Assembly (NCBI GenBank): GCA_948759685.1
Contig: CAQBGY010000026.1
Coordinates: 1-18,617 of the forward strand
Source: an uncultured Eubacterium sp.
GTDB taxonomy: Bacteria > Bacillota_A > Clostridia > Lachnospirales > Lachnospiraceae
Direction: 5' to 3'
Length of the DNA: 18,617 nucleotides
The translations under genes were made by a program, and so were the position numbers. Shown here piece after piece: positions 7,104-14,885 of the stretch. The stretch's first letter is position 1, and each line of letters starts with the position of its first letter. The notes beneath the pieces were generated by a model. It did not search any database, was not told the origin of the DNA, and worked only from the letters and a program-made list of their open reading frames with translations.

Positions 7104-9815
7104 ATGAAACATAAAATACATGTTGTACCCCACTCGCACTGGGATAGAGAATGGTATTTTACTACCTCACGTTCTAAAATTTACTTGATGAAAGACTTAA
7201 AAGATGTTTTAGACACATTAGAGAATGATAAAGATTTTAAATATTTTATGCTGGATGCGCAGGCATCCCTTTTAGATGATTATCTTAAATGGATGCCTCA
7301 TGATAAAGAGCGCATCACGAAACTTGTAAAAGATAAAAAATTGATTATTGGTCCATGGTATACACAGAGTGACCAATTAGTTATCTCCGGCGAAAGTATT
7401 GTCAGAAATATGTACTACGGAATGAAACGTTGTGAAGAATTTGGCGGCTATATGAATGTAGGATATGTTCCTGATTCCTTTGGACAGTCTGGAAATATGC
7501 CGCAAATATATAAAGAGTTTGGTATTGATGACACTTTATTCTGGCGTGGTGTAAGCGATGATATGGTAAAACATACTGATTTTAACTGGAGAGGCGATGA
7601 CGGAAGCATTGTCTTTACTACCCAGATACCATTTGGTTACTATATTGGCGGCAACATTCCTGAAGATAATAAAAAAAGCAATGAATTCTGGCAGAAAGAA
7701 TGTTTTGAAAAAGCCGGAAAAGGAAGCTCTACAAGACATATCTATTTTCCAAACGGTTTTGATCAGGCTCCTATTCGTACAAATCTTCCGGAAATTATTA
7801 GCGACAGAAACAAAAAAGACACTGAGAATGAATATGTCATCAGCAGTATTGAAGATTATATTAAAGATGTAAAAAGTGAAAATCCAATATTGGAAGAAGT
7901 TCAGGGAGAACTGGTGATTGCAAAACATATGAGAATACACAAATCCATATTCTCCTCACGTTCAGATTTAAAAGTTTTGAATACACAGGTTCAAAACTAT
8001 GTTACAAACGTAATGGAGCCTCTGCTGACTTTATCTTATAAATTAGGGAACACTTATCCCCACAAAGTTGTGGAGGAAGTGTGGAAACTATTATTTGAAA
8101 ATGCTGCTCACGACTCCATTGGTTCCTGTATTTCGGACACTGCAAATGAAGACGTTTACATGCGTTACAAACAGGCAAGAGATATCGCTGTTAATATTGT
8201 AGAACTTCATTCCAGACTAATTGCTACAAGTATTAAGAATACTGCAGACATGACACTGACTTTGATAAATACCCTTCCTCAGAAACGAGAAGATACAATC
8301 CTTATAAAGACATATATTCCGGGTGGGGATTTTGCAATTGTAGACGACAATGGAAATAAAATTAATTATACTATCGTTTCGTCAAGAGACCTGACAGATT
8401 ATGTTCTCTCGCAGACAATTAAACTTGATCCGTCAAGAGAATTTTACATTCCTGAACATGTGTTAGAAGCTGTTTTAGCAATTAAAACAGAGGATGTTCC
8501 TGCTCTTGGATATGTGCAATATTCCATTGATATAAATGATAACAGCTGTATTTCAATGAAAAAGAATAATGCGCTGGAAAACGAATTTTATTCTATTACT
8601 ATTGCCGAAAATGGTTCACTAACTATTTTGGATAAAGAAAACAATAAAACCTACAACAATCAGGGGATACTTGTGGAAAACGGTGATGATGGAGACAGTT
8701 TTAATTATTCTCCACCAAGAAAAGATATGGAAATCTTGTCTACAGATTCCAAATTTGAATATCAAATTCATGGAAATGATATATATAGCAAAGCCCAAAT
8801 ACACTATACTATGATTGTTCCAAAAGACTTGGAAGAGCGTGCAGAACATTTAACTTCTACTACTCTGCCCGTCACTTTAGAGGTTGGTTTAAGAAAAGGT
8901 TCAAAAATTATTGATTTCAATGTCCATGTAAACAATAAAGGATTATCCCATCGTCTGTGTGTTATTTTTGACAGCCAGATTACGAGTAAATTTAATTATG
9001 CTGACCAGCAGTTTGGTTTAATCAAACGGCCAAATTATTATGAAAAAGAAATGAATCTATATTTAGAAGGTATGAAAAACCACAAAGAAGAAAAAGCTGG
9101 AATTCAGGAACTTGCCAATTGGGCAAACGATCAGTCCTCCTGGCAGGAACCTCCTATATCTATTGAGCCTGCACAGTCCTACGTTTCATTAACTGATGAC
9201 AGCACCGGAATTGCAGTAATTCCACAGGGTGTAAGAGAATATGAAATTTTGGATGATAGGAAAATTCGTCTTACTTTATTCCGCACTTACGGATTTATGG
9301 GCAAAGAAAACCTTATTTACCGCCCGGGCAGAGCAAGCGGCGAAAGAATTATTGAAACACCTGATGCACAATTACTAAAAGAAATGGATTTTTCCTTTGG
9401 ATTTATGACTTACAATTCTGACATAAATAATTCTAATGTAGATATTTTGGCAAAAACCTACAATACACCAATTGATGTATACACTTATGCAGAATTTTTA
9501 AATGGAAGACTCATTTTCTCCCAGAGAGAAATTGAAGGCACACAACCATCCAGAGTCTCTCTTTTTGAAACAGAAAATAATCTTGTTGTTTCTGCAATTA
9601 AAAAGGCTGAAAACGGTGAAGGTTTCATTATACGTTTATTTAATGGAAAAAACCATAAAAATGTCAATGACACAATTAAATTTAACTTTGATATTTCTGA
9701 AGCTTATTATACGAACTTAAAAGAAGAAAAAACAGAATCCATTGCGATTCACAACAACACTATAAAAGTAAAGGAGCTGTCGCACTGTAAGTTTGCGACA
9801 ATTTATGTAAGATAA
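7104..9815 (+). CDS. GH38 alpha-mannosidase, MngB-like (probably acts on a phosphorylated mannoside)
   Basis: Cytoplasmic metal-dependent retaining alpha-mannosidase; no signal peptide. The 903-residue protein resembles E. coli MngB in length and along most of its sequence. Key positions are visible: HSHWDREW with the zinc ligands His12 and Asp14; GYVPDSFGQSG with the nucleophile Asp124, also a metal ligand; the NGFDQAP stretch near 217; and AAHDSIGSC with metal ligand His336. The beta-rich C-terminal half includes ENGDDGDSFNYSP and YRPGRASGE. MngB splits 6-phospho-mannosylglycerate into mannose-6-P and glycerate; streptococcal GH38 enzymes cut alpha-1,3-mannosides. Position behind a PTS suggests a phosphorylated substrate here, and the ROK kinase downstream suggests that the other product is a sugar. 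The ribosome binding site is AAGGAGG. Confidence 0.93.
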   Translation: MKHKIHVVPHSHWDREWYFTTSRSKIYLMKDLKDVLDTLENDKDFKYFMLDAQASLLDDYLKWMPHDKERITKLVKDKKLIIGPWYTQSDQLVISGESIVRNMYYGMKRCEEFGGYMNVGYVPDSFGQSGNMPQIYKEFGIDDTLFWRGVSDDMVKHTDFNWRGDDGSIVFTTQIPFGYYIGGNIPEDNKKSNEFWQKECFEKAGKGSSTRHIYFPNGFDQAPIRTNLPEIISDRNKKDTENEYVISSIEDYIKDVKSENPILEEVQGELVIAKHMRIHKSIFSSRSDLKVLNTQVQNYVTNVMEPLLTLSYKLGNTYPHKVVEEVWKLLFENAAHDSIGSCISDTANEDVYMRYKQARDIAVNIVELHSRLIATSIKNTADMTLTLINTLPQKREDTILIKTYIPGGDFAIVDDNGNKINYTIVSSRDLTDYVLSQTIKLDPSREFYIPEHVLEAVLAIKTEDVPALGYVQYSIDINDNSCISMKKNNALENEFYSITIAENGSLTILDKENNKTYNNQGILVENGDDGDSFNYSPPRKDMEILSTDSKFEYQIHGNDIYSKAQIHYTMIVPKDLEERAEHLTSTTLPVTLEVGLRKGSKIIDFNVHVNNKGLSHRLCVIFDSQITSKFNYADQQFGLIKRPNYYEKEMNLYLEGMKNHKEEKAGIQELANWANDQSSWQEPPISIEPAQSYVSLTDDSTGIAVIPQGVREYEILDDRKIRLTLFRTYGFMGKENLIYRPGRASGERIIETPDAQLLKEMDFSFGFMTYNSDINNSNVDILAKTYNTPIDVYTYAEFLNGRLIFSQREIEGTQPSRVSLFETENNLVVSAIKKAENGEGFIIRLFNGKNHKNVNDTIKFNFDISEAYYTNLKEEKTESIAIHNNTIKVKELSHCKFATIYVR

Positions 9816-10705
9816 TGAAATACGCTATTGCTATTGATATTGGCGGCACAAATACCCGTGTCGCCCTGGTAGATGAAAAATTAAATATAGTTGACAGACA
9901 CCAGTTTGCCACAGATGTATCCAATCCTGAAGTTACTCTTGAAAAAATCACTGATATTATTAAAACTTACGATTATAATATTGCAGGTGCAGGCATGTCG
10001 TGTCCGGGACCTCTTGACCTGATAAATGGTCAGACACTGACTCCGCCAAACTTAAACGGGAAATGGCATAATCTGTATGTAGCAAAAGAACTCAGTAAAA
10101 TGGCTGATATACCGGTATATCTCGATAATGATGCAAACCTTGCCGCTCTTGCTGAAGCAGTTACCGGGGAAGGAAGAGACTATCGCTTTGTTCAGTTTCT
10201 GACAGTATCTACCGGTCTTGGCGCAGGCTTTGTCATTGACAAACAAATTTATCTGGGCTCCCACGGTTATGCCAATGAAGTTGCCAATTGTATTATGATA
10301 CAGAATGGCCCTTCTCACGGTTCTATTATTCCTGGCGGCATTGAAGCTATCAGCAGCGGAACTGCCATCACAACCCGTGCATTGAATGCAGGTCTCAATG
10401 TGAAACATGCTGGTGAAGTGAATACTTTGGCAGTTTCAGGTAATAAGACAGCAAAAACGATTATGGACGATGCAAAAAATTATCTTGCCAATTTCATTGC
10501 ATTTATTTATGCTTTTGCAGACCCTGAAATTGTTATCTTAGGTGGTTCTGTTGCTCTTAAAATTGATGGATTTGTAGAAGATGTGGAATCTCGTGTAAAA
10601 TGCAAAGTATATGACAATGTAAAACCTTTTATAAAAGTGCGAAAATCTACTTTAAATGAGGATTCAGGTCTAATCGGTGCAGCATATCTGGCATTGTCAA
10701 AATAG
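9815..10705 (+). CDS. ROK-family sugar kinase without the zinc motif
   Basis: Probably phosphorylates the free sugar released by the mannosidase, using ATP in the cytoplasm. The 296 residues carry the phosphate loop AIDIGGTNTRVAL (6-18), the catalytic Asp106 in LDNDAN, and ATP-site STGLGAGFV (132-140). The usual ROK signature GE.GH...CxCGxxGC is absent: the segment reads NEVANCIM then goes straight to GGIEAISSG, so the structural zinc site is missing. Some sugar kinases of this family also lack it. The ATG overlaps the mannosidase stop codon by one base (TAATG) with no clear ribosome binding site of its own, so it should be made by translational coupling. It could instead act on mannose, glucose or another hexose. 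Confidence 0.88.
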   Translation: MKYAIAIDIGGTNTRVALVDEKLNIVDRHQFATDVSNPEVTLEKITDIIKTYDYNIAGAGMSCPGPLDLINGQTLTPPNLNGKWHNLYVAKELSKMADIPVYLDNDANLAALAEAVTGEGRDYRFVQFLTVSTGLGAGFVIDKQIYLGSHGYANEVANCIMIQNGPSHGSIIPGGIEAISSGTAITTRALNAGLNVKHAGEVNTLAVSGNKTAKTIMDDAKNYLANFIAFIYAFADPEIVILGGSVALKIDGFVEDVESRVKCKVYDNVKPFIKVRKSTLNEDSGLIGAAYLALSK

Positions 10706-10734
10706 ATTTTTTTCTCACAACTGCAATCATAAAT

Positions 10735-10772
10735 ATATAAAAGAGAGTTCACTTGCGAACTCTCTTTTATAT
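10735..10772. terminator. Bidirectional terminator between ROK kinase and folA
   Basis: Perfect 16-bp stem (10735-10750 with 10757-10772) and 6-nt loop. The arms begin with A/T-rich runs on both sides, so it serves the plus-strand sugar operon and the minus-strand thyA-folA operon, whose stops lie 29 and 13 bp away. Confidence 0.9.
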
Positions 10773-10785
10773 CACATCCTACAAA

Positions 10786-11277
10786 TTATTTTCTCTTATA
10801 TGTTCTAAAATAATACTCTAAATCAAAGTAAGTATTCTCTTCACCTTCTTCAACCAGTTCCCACTCATCCTGCATTTCATCAAGATTTGGAATAAAAGTA
10901 TCCGCAGCATATTCATGATCTACATAAGTAATATATGCTGTATCACAATACTGTAGCATCTGCTTATAAATGCTTCCACCACCAATAACAAACACATCCT
11001 CTGAATTGTATTTCTTTGCCTCTTCAAGTGCTTCCTCAATAGAATAAACCACTGTAGCACCATCTACTTTATAATCTTTCTCTAAAGCTATTACAATATT
11101 TACCCGGTTCTTTAATGGTCTTCCTCCCGGAAAACTCTCCAATGTATTTTTTCCCATAATGCATACCTTACCGGTAGTACTTTCTCTAAAAAATTTCATA
11201 TCATCGGGAATACTTACAAGCAAATCATTCTTATATCCTATCGCCCAATTCTTATCAACTGCAACAATCAAATTCAT
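10786..11277 (-). CDS. folA: Dihydrofolate reductase
   Basis: NADPH-dependent reduction of dihydrofolate to tetrahydrofolate, restoring the cofactor consumed by thymidylate synthase encoded just upstream. The 163-residue length is typical. Visible are the Met20-loop equivalent WAIGYKNDLLVSIP, the catalytic acid Asp26 in IPDDMKFF, the nucleotide site MGKNTLESFPGGRPL (41-55) and VIGGGSIYKQ (97-106). The Trp common at E. coli position 22 is Val21 here. The ribosome binding site is GAGGT, eight bases before the ATG; the gene begins 27 bp after the thyA stop and shares its transcript. Confidence 0.96.
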   Translation of the reverse strand: MNLIVAVDKNWAIGYKNDLLVSIPDDMKFFRESTTGKVCIMGKNTLESFPGGRPLKNRVNIVIALEKDYKVDGATVVYSIEEALEEAKKYNSEDVFVIGGGSIYKQMLQYCDTAYITYVDHEYAADTFIPNLDEMQDEWELVEEGEENTYFDLEYYFRTYKRK

Positions 11278-11304
11278 TTTTATTACCTCATTTCTATATT
11301 GTGC

Positions 11305-12150
11305 TTATACAGCCACCGGTATTTTAATTTGTGGTCCGTATTCGTAATCAATCAGTTTCACATCATCTACTGTAAAGTCATAAAAATTTTTAATATCCGG
11401 ATTTATCCACAACTTTGGTGCCGGATGCTGCTCTCTGGTAATCAATTCTTCTACTAACTCCACATGCTTATCATAAATATGTGCATCTGCTATCACATGT
11501 ACAAACTCTCCTACTTCCATATCATTTACCTGTGCAAACATATGAACAAGCACTGCATACTGACATACATTCCAGTTATTTGCTGTTAATACATCCTGTG
11601 AACGCTGATTTAAAATACCATTTAAAACAAACTTACCCGTCTCCGGATTCGTTGTCACATTAAAGGTCATACTATATGCACACGGATATAAATTCATTTC
11701 TGATAAATCCTGATGTACATATATATTTGTCATAATTCTTCTGCTATATGGATTATGTTTTAAATCATACAGTACCCTGTCCACCTGATCCATATCGCCT
11801 TCCGGATAATGATGTTTTACGCTCATCTGATATCCATAAGCTTTTCCAATAGAACCTTCATCATCAGCCCATGCATCCCATATATGACTTCTCAGTTCAT
11901 TCACATTATTAGATTTCTTCTGCCATATCCACAAAAGTTCATCAACGCAATTCTTTATTCCCGTTTGGCGTAATGTAATAGCAGGAAATTCTTTCTTTAA
12001 ATCGTATCTGTTTACTACACCAAATCTCTTAATGGTATAGGCATAAGAGCCGTCATCCCACTTTGCTCTGACCTTTTCTCCTTTTGTATCAGTTCCGTTG
12101 TCTAAGATATCTCTACACATATCCACAAAAACTTTATCTGCGTAACTCAT
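11305..12150 (-). CDS. thyA: Thymidylate synthase
   Basis: Methylates dUMP to dTMP with methylene-tetrahydrofolate, producing dihydrofolate, which the neighbouring folA product recycles. The protein has 281 residues. The catalytic Cys157 lies in LYPCAYSMTF, the phosphate-binding Arg pair in PYSRRIM (137-138), with NQRSQDVLTANNWN and the DAHIYDKH motif following. AGGAGGAAT precedes the ATG. Unlike the flavin-dependent ThyX, this enzyme needs an active folA, which fits the gene order. Confidence 0.97.
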   Translation of the reverse strand: MSYADKVFVDMCRDILDNGTDTKGEKVRAKWDDGSYAYTIKRFGVVNRYDLKKEFPAITLRQTGIKNCVDELLWIWQKKSNNVNELRSHIWDAWADDEGSIGKAYGYQMSVKHHYPEGDMDQVDRVLYDLKHNPYSRRIMTNIYVHQDLSEMNLYPCAYSMTFNVTTNPETGKFVLNGILNQRSQDVLTANNWNVCQYAVLVHMFAQVNDMEVGEFVHVIADAHIYDKHVELVEELITREQHPAPKLWINPDIKNFYDFTVDDVKLIDYEYGPQIKIPVAV

Positions 12151-12170
12151 CCATTCCTCCTGAAATTTCT

Positions 12171-12226
12171 ATAAAAAATGCTATACTCAAATCACTATTT
12201 AACATAATCAAGTATAGCATTTTTAT
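12171..12226 (-). terminator. Terminator of the sdpRI operon, overlapping a possible thyA promoter
   Basis: Fourteen-bp perfect arms, AAAAATGCTATACT (12174-12187) and its complement (12211-12224), enclose a 23-nt loop. In the minus direction the stem ends in six T, as expected for a terminator after the sdpI-like gene. The ascending arm also spells an extended -10 (TGCTATACT on the minus strand, 12211-12219), so thyA may be transcribed from within it. The -35 is weak. Confidence 0.6.
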
Positions 12227-12273
12227 TTCAATTAATAAATATATATTTTCATTATCTGTTTGTTGTAATACTC

Positions 12274-12909
12274 TTATTTATCTAATTTTTTCTGTCTGTA
12301 TAAGCAATAAGAATAAACTATTGGTATGATGACTGCCAAAGCAGTAACGATAATCGGTATCATACTTAGGAAAAAAACATTTACAATAAACACAAACCCA
12401 GAAATTATAAATAAGTACCCACTCAGTCTGTTTGTTTTATTCCAATTTTCTTCATCATCCAATGTCCACGGAAGCTTAATTCCTACAGAATAATTCTGCT
12501 TATTTTTCGGTAAATAATTTCCGACAATAATAAACACTGCTCCAACAAGTATATTTACAACAAGTCCTATATTCATTTCGCTGCCCAAAGCCGACAAATA
12601 CATAGTCATCAATGCAAACCAGCTTACTACAGGAACTATCCAGAACAATATACCAAACATCCTATTACCTATATTCCTTTTTTTCGGGTCTGTCATAGTA
12701 ACTCCTACAGCCAGCAAATGTAGTAACATTAATATCACCGGCATTCCAAAAACAACAAATTCTTTGCTGCTCCAGCCGTTGGCTTCATTATTTGCTCCCC
12801 AATGTGTTGCCATTGTCTCCGGAAGCCGTTTCCACAAAATCAAACCAACAACCATAGGTAGTAAAGTAATGATACACGTTAATAATAATCTTCCTCTATA
12901 TTTTTTCAT
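12274..12909 (-). CDS. SdpI-family membrane protein (immunity/signal transducer type)
   Basis: In Bacillus subtilis SdpI protects against the SdpC toxin and, when toxin is bound, holds the repressor SdpR at the membrane. This 211-residue protein has the expected layout. An N-terminal DUF1648 segment contains LPETMATHWGANNEANGWSSKE (about 29-50), with membrane spans near 8-26 and 52-70. The SdpI domain has four further spans and the conserved NYSVGIKLPWTLDDEENWNKTNRLSG (about 138-163). It starts one base after the sdpR-like stop, with the ribosome binding site inside that gene. No toxin or toxin-maturation gene lies nearby, so toxin immunity cannot be assumed; general envelope sensing is equally possible. 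Confidence 0.88.
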   Translation of the reverse strand: MKKYRGRLLLTCIITLLPMVVGLILWKRLPETMATHWGANNEANGWSSKEFVVFGMPVILMLLHLLAVGVTMTDPKKRNIGNRMFGILFWIVPVVSWFALMTMYLSALGSEMNIGLVVNILVGAVFIIVGNYLPKNKQNYSVGIKLPWTLDDEENWNKTNRLSGYLFIISGFVFIVNVFFLSMIPIIVTALAVIIPIVYSYCLYRQKKLDK

Positions 12910-12910
12910 A

Positions 12911-13177
12911 TTACTTATCTCCTTTCAAATCTGCCAGCCATAGCATCACTTCTTCCACGACTGAAGTATTTAACTCATAATAAATAAAATTTTTTTGTTT
13001 GGACTCAATCACTAAATCTGCTTTTTTTAAAAGACTTAAATGATATGAAATTGTTGCCCCTGTCATATCAAAATGACTGCCTATTTCTCCTGCTGACATT
13101 TTTCTTTCTTTTAACAACATAAGTATCTCTCGACGTTTCACATCTGATAGTGCCTTAAAAGTTTCTGCAAACCCCAT
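12911..13177 (-). CDS. ArsR-family repressor, SdpR-like
   Basis: Small winged-helix DNA-binding protein of 88 residues. FKALSDVKRREILMLLKE (8-25), the recognition helix region GEIGSHFDMTGATISYHLSLLKKADL (31-56) and the wing IESKQKNFIYYELN (57-70) are all present. It lacks the paired cysteines of metal-sensing ArsR proteins, which fits an SdpR-type autorepressor controlled by the membrane partner encoded next. AAAGGTGAT precedes the ATG. A perfect palindrome just upstream is its likely operator. Confidence 0.88.
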   Translation of the reverse strand: MGFAETFKALSDVKRREILMLLKERKMSAGEIGSHFDMTGATISYHLSLLKKADLVIESKQKNFIYYELNTSVVEEVMLWLADLKGDK

Positions 13178-13198
13178 TTCATCACCTTTCTCTCAAAT

Positions 13199-13220
13199 TA
13201 TTTAGAAATATTTCTAAATA
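13199..13220. promoter_or_regulatory. Probable SdpR-type operator at the sdpRI promoter
   Basis: Perfect 22-bp palindrome of the form ATTTAGA-N6-TCTAAAT plus one flanking T/A pair. It lies 22 bp upstream of the repressor start codon and directly next to the predicted -10, over the likely transcription start, where repressor binding would block initiation. Confidence 0.75.
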
Positions 13221-13221
13221 G

Positions 13222-13250
13222 ATATTATCACTTTACATTCTAAAAAGCAA
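13222..13250 (-). promoter_or_regulatory. Possible sdpRI promoter
   Basis: On the minus strand, TTGCTT and TAATAT (13222-13227) are 17 bp apart. An overlapping TGATAAT is an alternative -10 with a worse spacing. Both elements are weak matches. The placement between two operator-like palindromes is the main support. Confidence 0.45.
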
Positions 13251-13283
13251 GAACTATTTAGATTTTTTTCTAAATAGTTCTTG
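13241..13283 (-). terminator. Terminator of the amino acid ABC operon, containing a second ATTTAGA-N6-TCTAAAT site
   Basis: Perfect 15-bp arms (13248-13262 and 13269-13283) with a 6-nt loop are followed in the minus direction by CTTTTTAG. It ends the transcript of the ATPase gene 54 bp upstream. The inner part of the stem matches the sdpR operator in both arms and spacing (13256-13275). Confidence 0.75.
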
Positions 13284-13337
13284 TCTTTATTTATGCTCTA
13301 TTTAAATGGTCTTTTTTGACTAATCTTATGTACAAAT

Positions 13338-14123
13338 TTATCCTTGGCTGTATCTGGACAGAAACTGCTTTGTTCTTTCTTGCTGTGGATTGTTAATAAC
13401 TTGTTTAGCCTCTCCCTGCTCTACAATAACCCCCTCATCCATAAAAATAACTGTATCAGCTACATCTCTGGCAAATGCCATCTCATGAGTAACAATAATC
13501 ATTGTAGTTTTCTCTTCTGCCAGACTCTTAATTACTTTTAAAACTTCTCCTGTTAATTCCGGATCTAAGGCTGATGTCGGCTCATCAAAGCATAGAATGT
13601 CCGGCTGCAGCGCCAGTGCTCTTGCAATAGCCACACGCTGTTGCTGTCCACCTGATAACTGATGTGGGTAATGTTCCATTCTGTCTGCCAACCCCATCCT
13701 TGTGAGTAACTCTTTTCCATGAACCTCTATATCCGCTAATATCTGTTTCTTGTTCTGCCTGTAATCTTCTCTTTCCTGTGCCAACAGTTTCTCTGACAGC
13801 ATTACATTTTCCAATGCCGTATATTGAGGAAAAAGATTAAATGACTGAAATACCATTCCAAAATGAAGTCTCTTTTTTCTCAATTCTTTATCTTTTTTGG
13901 AACGTGGCAAAGCTGCATCAAATAAAGTCTCATCTTTTACTGTAATTGTGCCGCCATTTGGTGTTTCCAAAAAATTCAGACAACGCAGCAATGTTGTTTT
14001 GCCTGAACCGGAGGAACCGATAATAGCAAGTGTCTGTCCTTCTTCCAGATTAAAACTAATATCATTTAATACTTTGGTGCTTCCAAAATGTTTCTCTATA
14101 TTTTTTACTTCTAAAATTGCCAT
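13338..14123 (-). CDS. Polar amino acid-type ABC transporter ATPase (GlnQ/HisP family)
   Basis: Hydrolyses ATP at the inner face of the membrane to drive import by the permease encoded upstream. In 261 residues: Walker A GSSGSGKTT (36-44), Q-loop in VFQSFNLFPQ (91-100), signature LSGGQ (156-160), Walker B ILCFDEP (176-182), D-loop SALD and switch His213 in VTHEMAFA. A charged insert (about 70-86, LPRSKKDKELRKKR) precedes the Q-loop. It has an AGGAGGT ribosome binding site and starts 14 bp after the permease gene. It is the last gene of the operon. Confidence 0.95.
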   Translation of the reverse strand: MAILEVKNIEKHFGSTKVLNDISFNLEEGQTLAIIGSSGSGKTTLLRCLNFLETPNGGTITVKDETLFDAALPRSKKDKELRKKRLHFGMVFQSFNLFPQYTALENVMLSEKLLAQEREDYRQNKKQILADIEVHGKELLTRMGLADRMEHYPHQLSGGQQQRVAIARALALQPDILCFDEPTSALDPELTGEVLKVIKSLAEEKTTMIIVTHEMAFARDVADTVIFMDEGVIVEQGEAKQVINNPQQERTKQFLSRYSQG

Positions 14124-14137
14124 TCCCTCGCACCTCC

Positions 14138-14794
14138 TTATTTAAAATAATCTAATTTCTTCTCTACATAATTAAATAAAAGTGTCAGTATACCTACAAA
14201 TAATAAATAAAAAACTCCGGTATAGAATAGCGGCCATGTAATACCATCTGACTTCATAAATGCAAATCCTGTAAAGGTCAATTCATATGCTGCAATAATT
14301 CTTGCCAGTGATGTATCTTTAACCAATGTAATGATTTCATTTGACATTGGTGGAACAATTCTCTTAATCATCTGCAATAATGTTATCTTAAAGAAAATCT
14401 GTGTCTTTGTCATTCCAAGAACCTGACCTGCTTCTCTTTGACCTGCAGGTACACCCTCAATTCCACCTCTGAATATAACCGAAAAATAGCAGGCATAGTT
14501 TATCGTGAACGCCACAACTGTTGCCATAATTCTTCCCCAGTCATCTCCACTCCATATGTTATGTCCCAGCCATAATCCCGGACCATAAAAAATGATAATC
14601 AATTGGAGCATAAGCGGAGTTCCCCTGATAATCCATACAAATATCTGTACGAAATATTTCAATGGTTTAAATTTACTCATAGAACCAAATGAAATAATCA
14701 GTCCTAATGGTAATGCGAACAATAATGTTAAAATAAATATTTCGAATGTTGTACCTAAACCTTCTAACAATGTCTGTGTAACTTCCCAAAACAT
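14138..14794 (-). CDS. Polar amino acid-type ABC transporter permease (HisM/GlnP family)
   Basis: Membrane subunit of the importer, probably working as a homodimer because only one permease gene is present. The 218 residues begin at a membrane-entry segment (TLLEGLGTTFEIFILTLLFALPLGLI). The family features RGTPLMLQL (58-66) and the ATPase-coupling EAA loop EGVPAGQREAGQVLGMTKTQIF (about 112-133) are visible, and the hydrophobic tail ends in charged YVEKKLDYFK. AGAGGAG lies seven bases before the ATG. Confidence 0.94.
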   Translation of the reverse strand: MFWEVTQTLLEGLGTTFEIFILTLLFALPLGLIISFGSMSKFKPLKYFVQIFVWIIRGTPLMLQLIIIFYGPGLWLGHNIWSGDDWGRIMATVVAFTINYACYFSVIFRGGIEGVPAGQREAGQVLGMTKTQIFFKITLLQMIKRIVPPMSNEIITLVKDTSLARIIAAYELTFTGFAFMKSDGITWPLFYTGVFYLLFVGILTLLFNYVEKKLDYFK

Positions 14795-14821
14795 AAATGT
14801 CTCCTCTTATATCAGCAACAT

Positions 14822-14849
14822 AAGGCAGAGAGCCTTCACTCTCTGCCTT
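14822..14849 (-). other. Operon-internal hairpin between binding-protein and permease genes
   Basis: Perfect 11-bp stem AAGGCAGAGAG/CTCTCTGCCTT with a 6-nt loop, without a T-tract on the minus strand. Such hairpins after a binding-protein gene commonly protect its mRNA, giving more binding protein than permease. Its core (GGCAGAG/CTCTGCC) is the same as in the hairpin of the PTS operon. Confidence 0.6.
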
Positions 14850-14885
14850 GTAATATTTATAGTTGATATCTTTGTAATTTAAACT

